The position numbers and the translations under genes are program-made. Shown here in pieces: positions 26,807-34,153 of a stretch of DNA of 64,000 bases (positions are counted from its first letter, which is position 1; each line of letters opens with the position of its first letter). The DNA is from Thermococcus bergensis. Lineage in GTDB: Archaea > Methanobacteriota_B > Thermococci > Thermococcales > Thermococcaceae. The stretch is from NCBI RefSeq assembly GCF_020386975.1, contig NZ_JABFNK010000005.1, positions 310,001 to 374,000 on the forward strand, written 5' to 3'. The notes beneath the pieces were generated by a model, which saw nothing but the letters and a program-made list of their open reading frames with translations, made no database searches and had not been told where the DNA came from.

Positions 26807-27154
26807 ATGATAAGTGGAACTATTAAGAGTGGGGACTGGAAGGGAGAAAAGCACGTTCCGGTTATAGAGTACAAGAAGGAAGGCGACCTTATTAAGGTTA
26901 AGGTGCAGGTCGGCAAGGAAGTTCCCCACCCAAACACGCCAGAGCACCACATAGCATGGATTGAGCTCTACTTCCATCCGGAAGGAGAGAACTTTCCAAT
27001 CATGGTCGGGCGTGCTGAGTTTACCCACCACTCAGACCCACTAAGCGAGCCTATAGCCAAGTTCTTCTTCAGGACTCAGAAGAAGGGCAAGCTCTATGCC
27101 TTGAGCTACTGCAACATTCACGGCCTCTGGGAGAACGAGGTTCAGCTCGAGTGA
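26807..27154 (+). CDS. sorA: Superoxide reductase (1Fe, neelaredoxin type)
   Basis: A 115-residue enzyme reducing superoxide to peroxide. The catalytic E14-K15-H16 (KGEKHVP) and iron ligands in PHPNTPEHH and C-N-I-H (SYCNIHGLW) are all present. It is about nine residues shorter than the 124-residue Pyrococcus enzyme because a surface loop between the two halves is trimmed (HHSDPLSEPI). The ATG at 26807 follows GGTGGAGGAG. It forms an operon with rubredoxin. Confidence 0.93.
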   Translation: MISGTIKSGDWKGEKHVPVIEYKKEGDLIKVKVQVGKEVPHPNTPEHHIAWIELYFHPEGENFPIMVGRAEFTHHSDPLSEPIAKFFFRTQKKGKLYALSYCNIHGLWENEVQLE

Positions 27155-27257
27155 TTTCTCTTCTTTGTTCTCCTTTAGTTTGTCATATCGAATGAAAAGA
27201 TTTTAGTAGAATAATGCCCAATTAATATGGAAGTCCTTGTTGATGAAGGTGAAAGAA

Positions 27258-27776
27258 ATGGTGGAGATTGACATGGGGATTCCCCTTGAAAGGGTGAACG
27301 AGTTCTCTCTGAAGGAGCTTTTGGGAATGGCAATAAAAGCGGAAATAGGGGCAAAAGAGTTTTATAAGAGCATGGCTGCGAACGTTGAGATAGAAACCCT
27401 AAAGAAAAAGCTGGAATTTCTCGCTGGAGAGGAGGAAAAGCACGAGGAATTTTTGAGAAAGCTCTATGCTCAGTCATTCCCTGGGGAGGAAATAGTGTTC
27501 CCTAAGGAACATGTTGGGCCCGAGTTAAAGCCCGTCGCGGAGAAAATTAAAAGCGTTCAAGACGTTATTGACTTAATCAGATGGGCTATGGAGGCGGAGA
27601 GAATTGCCAGCGAATTTTACTCCAAGCTTGAAGAGATGACGGATGACAACGCTAAGAAGGGCCTTCTTAGATACCTTGCTTCAATGGAGAATACGCACTA
27701 CTCTATCTTGAAGACTGAATACGAGCTCCTCCTCGACTGGGAAATGTACAGCCAGATGATGCATGTTGGGCCGTGA
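27258..27776 (+). CDS. Ferritin-like diiron protein (two half-motifs)
   Basis: A 172-residue protein with paired diiron half-motifs: KAEIGAKEFYKSMA...GEEEKHEEFL near residues 22-62 and EAERIASEFYSKL...SMENTHYSIL near residues 105-150. It ends in a Met/Tyr-rich tail (EMYSQMMHVGP). It is related to rubrerythrin but has no rubredoxin domain. The ATG at 27258 follows AAGGTGAAAG. A peroxidase or ferroxidase role is inferred; the location beside SOR supports a stress function. Confidence 0.8.
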   Translation: MVEIDMGIPLERVNEFSLKELLGMAIKAEIGAKEFYKSMAANVEIETLKKKLEFLAGEEEKHEEFLRKLYAQSFPGEEIVFPKEHVGPELKPVAEKIKSVQDVIDLIRWAMEAERIASEFYSKLEEMTDDNAKKGLLRYLASMENTHYSILKTEYELLLDWEMYSQMMHVGP

Positions 27777-27903
27777 GGCCTTCTTATTTTTGAACTTTTG
27801 CAACTGCTTGCGGGGAATCATGAGACGGCTGGATCTTGGTAAAGACAGTCTTTCCTTCTTTTTTGCCGGTATCAAAAGCTTAATAAACTTTGCTTTTCTA
27901 GCT

Positions 27904-27936
27904 TTTCGATAGGTGACATAATGTCACCTATCGAAA
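27904..27936. promoter_or_regulatory. 33-bp perfect palindrome upstream of the RuBisCO promoter
   Basis: Two 16-base arms, TTTCGATAGGTGACAT and ATGTCACCTATCGAAA, flank a single central A. The palindrome ends next to a TATA-like GGCTTAATAGTT (27938-27949), which is the expected RuBisCO promoter. The arms extend imperfectly outward (AGC / GCT). It looks like an operator for a dimeric or tetrameric regulator placed just upstream of the BRE/TATA. A hairpin terminator is less likely because no T tract follows. Confidence 0.6.
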
Positions 27937-27980
27937 GGCTTAATAGTTAGGAAAGCCTAAATTGTGTGGAGGTGTAAAAC

Positions 27981-29315
27981 ATGCCCGAAAAGTTTGACAA
28001 GATATATGACTACTATGTGGACAAAGGCTATGAGCCCAGCAAGAAGAGAGACATCATAGCCGTTTTTAGGATAACCCCGGCTGAGGGGTACACAATTGAG
28101 CAAGCCGCTGGAGGAGTTGCCGCGGAAAGCTCAACGGGAACGTGGACTACACTATATCCCTGGTATGAGGAAGAGAGGTGGGCTGACCTATCTGCAAAGG
28201 CTTACGACTTCCACGACATGGGGGATGGAAGCTGGATAGTTAAGATTGCCTATCCGTTCCACGCTTTTGAAGAAGCCAACCTTCCGGGACTTCTTGCGAG
28301 CATTGCTGGGAACGTCTTTGGAATGAAGAGAGTGAAAGGCCTCCGCCTTGAAGATCTCTACTTGCCCGAGAAGATTATCAGGGAGTTCAATGGGCCTGCC
28401 TTTGGTATAGAAGGAGTAAGAAAGATGCTCGAAATCAAAGACAGACCAATTTACGGTGTAGTTCCAAAGCCAAAGGTCGGCTATTCTCCAGAAGAGTTTG
28501 AGAAGCTTGCCTACGATCTTCTTACCGCAGGAGCTGACTACATGAAGGACGATGAGAACCTCACAAGCCCGTGGTACAACCGCTTTGAGGAAAGAGCAGA
28601 GATAATGGCGAGAATAATTGAAAAAGTCGAGAGCGAAACCGGAGAGAAGAAAACATGGTTCGCCAACATAACTGCGGACATAAGGGAAATGGAAACTAGG
28701 CTTGAACTCCTTGCAGACCTTGGACTTAAACATGCGATGGTTGACGTCGTCATAACTGGATGGGGAGCGTTAGAGTATATAAGGGACTTAGCTGAGGATT
28801 ATGGCTTGGCTATACACGGGCACAGGGCAATGCACGCTACCTTCACAAGAAATCCCTACCACGGCATTTCAATGTTCGTATTAGCCAAGCTCTACAGGCT
28901 GATAGGTATTGACCAGCTTCACGTGGGAACTGCAGGGGCAGGAAAGCTCGAAGGTGGTAAGTGGGACGTTATCCAAAACGCTAGAATTTTGAGAGAGAAC
29001 CACTACAAGCCGGATGAAAACGACGTCTTCCACCTTGAGCAGAAGTTCTACCACATAAAACCGGCATTCCCAACGAGCTCTGGTGGTTTGCACCCGGGTA
29101 ACTTGCCACCTGTTATAGAAGCCCTTGGAACAGATATTGTTCTCCAGCTTGGTGGAGGAACCCTTGGACACCCAGACGGTCCTGCTGCTGGAGCAAAGGC
29201 AGTCAGGCAAGCCATAGATGCCATAATGCAGGGAATACCTTTGGATGAATACGCAAAGGGTCACAAGGAGCTCGCAAGGGCTTTAGAAAAGTGGGGACAT
29301 GTAACCCCGGTTTGA
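27981..29315 (+). CDS. rbcL: Form III ribulose-1,5-bisphosphate carboxylase
   Basis: This 444-residue archaeal form III RuBisCO acts in AMP/nucleoside salvage, turning ribulose-1,5-bisphosphate and CO2 into 3-phosphoglycerate. The catalytic lysine is in GVVPKPKVG (K163). The carbamylated lysine and metal ligands are in GADYMKDDEN (K189, D191, E192). Phosphate-binding glycines occur in QLGGGTLGHPDG. The ATG at 27981 follows GGAGGTG. The palindrome upstream suggests dedicated regulation. There are no Calvin-cycle partners nearby. Confidence 0.95.
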   Translation: MPEKFDKIYDYYVDKGYEPSKKRDIIAVFRITPAEGYTIEQAAGGVAAESSTGTWTTLYPWYEEERWADLSAKAYDFHDMGDGSWIVKIAYPFHAFEEANLPGLLASIAGNVFGMKRVKGLRLEDLYLPEKIIREFNGPAFGIEGVRKMLEIKDRPIYGVVPKPKVGYSPEEFEKLAYDLLTAGADYMKDDENLTSPWYNRFEERAEIMARIIEKVESETGEKKTWFANITADIREMETRLELLADLGLKHAMVDVVITGWGALEYIRDLAEDYGLAIHGHRAMHATFTRNPYHGISMFVLAKLYRLIGIDQLHVGTAGAGKLEGGKWDVIQNARILRENHYKPDENDVFHLEQKFYHIKPAFPTSSGGLHPGNLPPVIEALGTDIVLQLGGGTLGHPDGPAAGAKAVRQAIDAIMQGIPLDEYAKGHKELARALEKWGHVTPV

Positions 29316-29351
29316 ACTCTATTCCTTTTTTCTTTAATGGGTGGTCTGATT

Positions 29352-30161
29352 ATGCTTGAGAACATTATATCTTCTTTGAGCAATTACCTTCTCGCAATTT
29401 CCAACGGGAATTTAATGATTGTTGCTTTTTATGCGGGTTTCTTTGTAGCCTTAATGACAACCCTCGGCTCATTGCTTGCGATAATGTCCCATAAAATGCC
29501 CGATTGGGGCGTAGACTTCAGCTTGTCGTTTGCGGCTGGAGTCATGATTGTTGCGAGCTTTACAAGCTTAATTCTACCCGGAATTGAAGTGGCTGAGAGC
29601 TTTGCTCCTGTTGGGGTTGGGATTTTGCTTGGAATAGCCCTTATATATGCTATCGACCGCTTCGTTCCTCACGAGCATTTAGTCAAAGGATATGAGGGTC
29701 CTGAAGAGCTCAAAAACAGGCTAAAGGTTGTTTGGTTGATAGTTCTTGCTGTTATAATCCATAACCTGCCAGAAGGGCTAGCAATTGGGACTTCTCTCGC
29801 TTTTGACGTAAAGAGGGGTGTTGTGACAGCAATAGCCATAGGATTGCAGGATTTCCCTGAGGGAACGGTTGTTTCATTGCCCCTTGCGACCCTTCAAAAG
29901 AAAAAACTCCAGCCCATCTTAATGGGGGCTTTAAGCGGAGTTGCAGAGTGGATTATGGTTCTTGTGGGAGCGTTTTTCTTCACGCTGTTTCATGGTTTTC
30001 TGCCATATGGTCTCGGCTTGGCTGGAGGGGCTATGCTCTACGTAACGGTAAAGGAAATGATTCCAGAGATTTACAGGCACGAGAAGAACGAGCTTATTGT
30101 AACAGCTGGCTTTTTCATAGGATTCTACATAATGCTCTTTCTTGACTCAACACTCGGATAG
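29352..30161 (+). CDS. ZIP-family divalent metal transporter (GufA type)
   Basis: A 269-residue, eight-helix protein. The metal-binding helices carry VIIHNLPEGLAIGTS (near 140) and GLQDFPEGTVVSLPL (near 170), the H-N-x-P-E-G signature of ZIP transporters. A His-containing loop (VPHEHLVKG) precedes them. It imports zinc, iron or manganese; the metal cannot be told from sequence, but the surrounding iron-protein genes make iron plausible. I chose the ATG at 29352 after GGTGGTCTG; an in-frame ATG at 29337 would place that site inside the gene. Confidence 0.87.
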   Translation: MLENIISSLSNYLLAISNGNLMIVAFYAGFFVALMTTLGSLLAIMSHKMPDWGVDFSLSFAAGVMIVASFTSLILPGIEVAESFAPVGVGILLGIALIYAIDRFVPHEHLVKGYEGPEELKNRLKVVWLIVLAVIIHNLPEGLAIGTSLAFDVKRGVVTAIAIGLQDFPEGTVVSLPLATLQKKKLQPILMGALSGVAEWIMVLVGAFFFTLFHGFLPYGLGLAGGAMLYVTVKEMIPEIYRHEKNELIVTAGFFIGFYIMLFLDSTLG

Positions 30162-30274
30162 TTTGAAGTTGACACTTACAGCTCAATTACCTCTTGGACT
30201 TGAAAAGGGGAAATATTTTTTATCTCCTCTGAGGATACCTCAATGTCAAGATTAAAAATGAAAATAGCTGCAGG

Positions 30275-30724
30275 TCAAATTTCCTCGTATTTTTCAATGA
30301 GCTTCTTTAAAAGTCTGTGGTGCTCTTCTTCATTTTTGGCAAGTGCCTCGGCAAGACCCTTGAAAAGCGGATGGGTCATTTTCTCTGCCATTTTTCTGTA
30401 CGTTTCTATCATATCCCTTTCTATCTCAAGATGCATCTCAGCAAACCTTTTTACAAGAAGAGCCTGTTCCTTGGTTGGCTCTATTTCCATAGGTTCTTTC
30501 ACGTGTTCATAGCCCTTCTTAATGTTTTTAAGTTCTTTCTGAGCTTCAAGAATAGCCTTCATAAGATGCTTGTGAATAATAGTGTCGACGGCTATTCTTG
30601 TAACCACAGCTTCGGCATCGGGGTATCTCAACCCCTGCCCCCTAATTTTTGCTAGGCCTTCGATATAACCCTTGGCTGCCTTATCTTCAATTTCGGCAGC
30701 CTTTTTAACAAGAGGTTCGACCAT
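30275..30724 (-). CDS. Ferritin-like helical protein
   Basis: A 149-residue, all-helical protein with a ferritin-like pattern: E-x-x-H motifs in AVDTIIHKHLMKAI, AEMHLEIERDMIETY and NEEEHHRLLKKL. It is more divergent than the other ferritin-like genes here and its N-terminal half lacks an obvious first glutamate helix. The ATG at 30724 follows GGTGATGTCC. It is monocistronic and convergent with the ZIP gene. A role in iron binding is inferred from family and context. Confidence 0.65.
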   Translation of the reverse strand: MVEPLVKKAAEIEDKAAKGYIEGLAKIRGQGLRYPDAEAVVTRIAVDTIIHKHLMKAILEAQKELKNIKKGYEHVKEPMEIEPTKEQALLVKRFAEMHLEIERDMIETYRKMAEKMTHPLFKGLAEALAKNEEEHHRLLKKLIEKYEEI

Positions 30725-30850
30725 GGACATCACCAGAATAATATGTGCATTGGACATTAATAACGTTTTTCGTTGGACTTATTAGGGCTATGATGTTTTT
30801 ATAATGGCTAGAATTCAAAAGAAAAAGTGCAGAAACTCAAAGCCAGAGAC

Positions 30851-31153
30851 TCACAGCTCGACCTTTATGCCAGTCTCTTCCTCGACTTCCCTAAAGCCCT
30901 TCTTCATGTACTTGGCCAGCTCCTCGTCGACCTCGAAGAGGGCAGCTAAAAACTCCCCGAAGTGCTCCTTCTCCTCGTTGGCAACATCTAGAAAGATGTG
31001 CCTTATCCTTTCGTCCTCTATGCCAGCGGCAAGCTGTTCGTAGATGTTTATGGCGTCAAGCTCGGCTTCAATTGCCCATCTCAAAGCCTGGGCTATCTCT
31101 CTCTTGGTCAGGGGTCTGTCCTTCGGGAGCTCAAACGGGTATTTTGCAAGCAT
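30851..31153 (-). CDS. Encapsulated-ferritin (EncFtn)-like protein
   Basis: A 100-residue protein with one two-helix ferritin-like unit: ALRWAIEAELDAINIYEQLA near residue 25, then VANEEKEHFGEFLAAL near 60. Glu and E-x-x-H are spaced as in EncFtn, which assembles into decamers to form its iron site at subunit interfaces. EncFtn normally loads into encapsulin shells, but no encapsulin gene is visible in this window and there is no obvious C-terminal targeting peptide. The ATG at 31153 is adjacent to the stop of the upstream ferritin-like gene, so they are coupled. Confidence 0.75.
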   Translation of the reverse strand: MLAKYPFELPKDRPLTKREIAQALRWAIEAELDAINIYEQLAAGIEDERIRHIFLDVANEEKEHFGEFLAALFEVDEELAKYMKKGFREVEEETGIKVEL

Positions 31154-31630
31154 TCAGTCCACCTCAAGGCTGAAGTCTTGATAATCCATCCATATTCCCG
31201 TCTTCATAACTGAATCGTATTGAGCCTTGAGGAGCTCATAATGTTCCTTCTCAACTTTTGCCAGCTCGTTGAAGATTTTCTTAACGTTTTCATCCTCGGT
31301 TTCCTCTGCCGCTTTTTCATAAAACTCCCACGTGAGCTTTTCCTGTTCCATTCCAATCTCTACAGCTTTGACCTCGCTAAGCTCTCCCTCGTACTTTGGG
31401 GTAAGCTTTTCCAAAAGCTCCTTGTTGATCTGGGGCATCTCAGGTTTTTGAAGGAGCTTCTCTATAAGATTCTTCTCAAAAACATCCCAGTGTTCTGCCT
31501 CCTCCCCAGCCAGAAAGAGAAACATCTTTTTTGCCTTTTCGTCCTTTGCCTTTTTAGCCATCTCGATATAAAACCTTAACTCTGCTTTTTCGACTTCTAA
31601 GGCTAGAGCCAGCGCTTCGAGTTCGTTCAT
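31154..31630 (-). CDS. Ferritin-like diiron protein (two half-motifs)
   Basis: A 158-residue protein with half-motifs EVEKAELRFYIEMA...GEEAEHWDVF (about 12-50) and EQEKLTWEFYEKAA...KVEKEHYELL (about 92-135), giving a full rubrerythrin-type diiron site without a rubredoxin domain. The ATG at 31630 follows GGGTGAAAAG. It is cotranscribed with the EncFtn-like gene immediately downstream, which suggests that the two iron proteins act together. It is divergent from the acetyltransferase gene. Confidence 0.8.
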   Translation of the reverse strand: MNELEALALALEVEKAELRFYIEMAKKAKDEKAKKMFLFLAGEEAEHWDVFEKNLIEKLLQKPEMPQINKELLEKLTPKYEGELSEVKAVEIGMEQEKLTWEFYEKAAEETEDENVKKIFNELAKVEKEHYELLKAQYDSVMKTGIWMDYQDFSLEVD

Positions 31631-31730
31631 CTTTTCACCCATTTAAGATTTAATCTTTTGGAGATATTAACTTTTTGATTTCTCTCGTAAGACTTTTTAA
31701 GAGAGCAGATTAAACTCTCTGGGATGTGTT

Positions 31731-32258
31731 ATGGAGATTGTAAAAGTTGAAAATCCGATCTCCCTGAAAGAGAAGCTTCTCAAATTTGTCTTCAGGGTTT
31801 ATCAGGGAACAAATGGAGCTTATCCCGCATTGGAGTGGGTGGAGAAGAAGCCCTCGCCTGACGACTTTGAGGGATTTAAGAAGGTTTATGAGCCTTTCCT
31901 TGAGTTTAGACTAAGAGACGAATTCGACGAGCTCTACCTTCTCAGGGAAGGCGAAGAGATAGTTGGCACTGTCGCCCTTGTTTACAACCTCGAAGGAAAG
32001 GAAGCATGGTGGGTGCCGGATGAAATAAAAGGCAAAAAGAAAGGGCTCATTGAGTTCTTTATGGTTCACCCGGCATATAAAGGAAGAGGTTACGGCTCAA
32101 AGCTCCTTGAATTTGCAGTTAAAAGGCTCAAAGAGCTCGGAAAAGAGGCATATGTGATAACCTTTCCTCATCTGGAGGCTTACTCATACTATCTTAGAAA
32201 GGGCTTTCGGAAGGTAATGAATTACAGAGAGTTTGTTGTGCTGAAAAAGGAAAGCTAA
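31731..32258 (+). CDS. GNAT-family N-acetyltransferase
   Basis: This 175-residue acetyltransferase has the acetyl-CoA-binding loop of motif A, FMVHPAYKGRGYGSKLLEFA (near 120, R/Q-x-x-G-x-G/A pattern), and motif B around FPHLEAYSYYLRKGFRKV. The substrate is unknown. The ATG at 31731 follows GGGATGTG. It stands alone on the plus strand between two minus-strand units and overlaps the next by 4 bp tail to tail. Confidence 0.85.
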   Translation: MEIVKVENPISLKEKLLKFVFRVYQGTNGAYPALEWVEKKPSPDDFEGFKKVYEPFLEFRLRDEFDELYLLREGEEIVGTVALVYNLEGKEAWWVPDEIKGKKKGLIEFFMVHPAYKGRGYGSKLLEFAVKRLKELGKEAYVITFPHLEAYSYYLRKGFRKVMNYREFVVLKKES

Positions 32259-32608
32259 AGGACGTAGAGGTAGAGTGCAGACAGTATCTGGAAGAGCAGA
32301 AGCAGAACCGCCGAGGACGCTATGAGTTTGTGTGTGCTTCTCTTTATCTTCCTTCCCAAGAACAGCCTTCCGCTTGCAGTTGCAAAGAGGACATATATGT
32401 ACACGAAAAGTCCAAATTTTCCATGGGCTGAGGGTACGCCCCCAACGATGTAGATCATGTAGGCAGTGCCGACCGTCAGCAATCCCACGGCCGAATAGAC
32501 AAAAAGATGGTGGATCCGGTGGTTGTGTTTTTTGGCATAATAGATTCCGAAAAGGAATAAAATGAGTGCCGTGCTCTGAATCACTGCATGCAATTGAAAC
32601 GGCTCCAC
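32255..32608 (-). CDS. Four-helix membrane protein resembling cytochrome b561/DUF420
   Basis: A 117-residue protein with four membrane helices. A histidine recurs at the helix ends (FQLHAVI, KKHNHRIHHLF, SAHGKFG, STHKLIA). This resembles the haem-ligating histidine layout of b561-type proteins, though haem binding is inferred. It follows the DOMON lipoprotein gene with near-overlap. DOMON domains and b561 helices are often partners or fused in extracytoplasmic electron transfer. I prefer the GTG at 32608 after GGGTGATTTTA; a GTG at 32617 is also possible. Confidence 0.65.
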   Translation of the reverse strand: MEPFQLHAVIQSTALILFLFGIYYAKKHNHRIHHLFVYSAVGLLTVGTAYMIYIVGGVPSAHGKFGLFVYIYVLFATASGRLFLGRKIKRSTHKLIASSAVLLLLFQILSALYLYVL

Positions 32609-32613
32609 TAAAA

Positions 32614-33237
32614 TCACCCGTCGAGCTGTAGCTCCCCATAACCCCTCGCTATGTTGTGCTTGGTCGTGAAGTCATCCGCATCGGCTAGAGCAAAGATGAA
32701 GCTTATTTTCTGTCCGGGAGTAAAGGCCTTATCGTACTGGTCGCCCGTGTCGAGCTTCCTCTTGAACTCTATTATCGTAACCCCGTTCTCCTCTTTGCCG
32801 GCATACTCAAGAATATCACTACTTCCGCCAAGCTTCTCATCGGGTGGATGTGGGCCGTAGGTTCCGGTGGAATAAGCATCGATCACAACGGTGTTGCCGT
32901 CTTGAACCCATCCAAAGACCATGTCTGCATCCTTCATCTTGTCGGTGGGTTCAAATCCTATAGCCACCCATCCGGAGGTTTGGCCCTTAAGGGCCATGTA
33001 AAGGTAAGTGTCGTCGTTTCTCCAGTAAACGGTGAGTTTTCCTCCGGCGAGTGAGAGCTCGTGGGGATATTCATTTTGCCCTATAATCCCGTCTGCTTTC
33101 CACTCCTCGAGCTGAACCGGAGAAGTCGAGGTGGTGGGTGTCTGGGCTGGAGAAGATGTCGTACCTCCACCCCCGCCGATGCACCCGGCTAGGAAAACCA
33201 CTAAAACTAGGCTCACTACAAAGAGTATCCTTTTCAT
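32614..33237 (-). CDS. Secreted lipoprotein with DOMON-like domain
   Basis: A 207-residue protein. A signal peptide ends in a lipobox (VFLAGC, Cys near 17), followed by a Gly/Thr/Ser/Pro-rich linker (about 20-45). A DOMON-type beta-sandwich comes next: WKADGIIGQNEY, TSGWVAIGFEP, KDADMVFGWV and a C-terminal ISFIFALADADDF. Such domains bind haem or sugars. It is anchored outside the cell next to a b561-like membrane protein. The ATG at 33237 follows GGTGAACCTA; a TATA-like TTTATATC lies upstream on the minus strand near 33270. Confidence 0.75.
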   Translation of the reverse strand: MKRILFVVSLVLVVFLAGCIGGGGGTTSSPAQTPTTSTSPVQLEEWKADGIIGQNEYPHELSLAGGKLTVYWRNDDTYLYMALKGQTSGWVAIGFEPTDKMKDADMVFGWVQDGNTVVIDAYSTGTYGPHPPDEKLGGSSDILEYAGKEENGVTIIEFKRKLDTGDQYDKAFTPGQKISFIFALADADDFTTKHNIARGYGELQLDG

Positions 33238-33246
33238 TAGGTTCAC

Positions 33247-33475
33247 CTAATTTGAGTTGGTTTTTAACCTTTATATCTTTTTTCAACATCGGAGGAGAGG
33301 GGATGTAAAAAGAATGCAATAATCGCTCTTAGGTTCAATGCCAAGTGGATAATGCCTTAAAATCTTGCGACTCGCTTCATTTATTGAATAAGGAAGGATA
33401 CCGTCCCTACTCTACGCCGGTTGAATACCCGTAGCTAGGTTAGGCAAGTAGAAGATAGGAAATGAAGGGAAAAAC
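33247..33475. other. Intergenic region with a GC-rich, foldable segment
   Basis: No protein gene that I can support. The promoter of the lipoprotein occupies about 33250-33300. The segment about 33390-33450 is richer in GC than other spacers here. It can fold into a hairpin with CTACG/CGTAG and GGT/ACC stems enclosed by CCTA/TAGG. It could be a small RNA gene, but I recognise no family and there are no C/D or H/ACA boxes. Confidence 0.3.
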
Positions 33476-34000
33476 TCAGAAGTTGAAGTTTATATCCTTC
33501 ATAAGCTGGTCGTAGAGTTCCTCCTTATAGACATCGGGATACTGCATCATGTAGTCGTAGTGCTTCTTAAGGATGTTAAAGTGTTGCCTCTCCATGTCGG
33601 CAAGCATGTTGAGCAGAACTTTGGTTTTTTCATTTGCTGCATACTTTGCAAGTTCGTTGTAAAGCTTTTCACTCACAAGCTCAGCTTCCATGGCTATCTC
33701 GTAAACTTCGTCAAGGTTGATATCTGGTTTTTTAATGGCTTCACTCATTTTTTCTGCGATAACTTTGAACTCTCCCATTATTTCAATTTCGATCTGTTTT
33801 GGTTCTTCTTCGCTCTCCTTAAACTTCTCGGCCATTTTCTCTACTATCTGTCTGTGCTTGTCTTCCTCCTTAGCCAGAAACAGGAGCTCATCTCTAATAA
33901 TATCGCTCTTTACAAGCGAAGCCATCTTTTCGTATGCCTCTTTTGCTTTTATTTCGGCATTTACGGCAATTTCAAAAACTTCCTTATCCGTTATCTTCAT
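33476..34000 (-). CDS. Ferritin-like diiron protein (two half-motifs)
   Basis: A 174-residue protein with AEIKAKEAYEKMA...KEEDKHRQIV (about 14-55) and EAELVSEKLYNELA...DMERQHFNIL (about 108-150), the same architecture as the genes at 27258 and 31154. The C-terminal tail is aromatic (HYDYMMQYPDVY). The ATG at 34000 follows GGTGGTTTCT. Divergent from GAPN across ~150 bp. Function inferred as peroxidase or ferroxidase. Confidence 0.8.
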   Translation of the reverse strand: MKITDKEVFEIAVNAEIKAKEAYEKMASLVKSDIIRDELLFLAKEEDKHRQIVEKMAEKFKESEEEPKQIEIEIMGEFKVIAEKMSEAIKKPDINLDEVYEIAMEAELVSEKLYNELAKYAANEKTKVLLNMLADMERQHFNILKKHYDYMMQYPDVYKEELYDQLMKDINFNF

Positions 34001-34153
34001 AGAAACCACCGGTTATATATTCTCGTTAAAGTTATTAACGTTTTCGGAACTTTGGTGATTCGTCCCTTGGAAAGTTTTTGGGAGATAAAATTTCAGTTTG
34101 GTTAGATAAAACCTTTTATAGGTGTGTGCAATAGTATATATTGGTGATTACAA

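Noticed and set aside
33390-33450. A tRNA-like T arm (GGTTGAATACC)
   Set aside because: No acceptor stem, anticodon arm or CCA-proximal pairing can be found around it.
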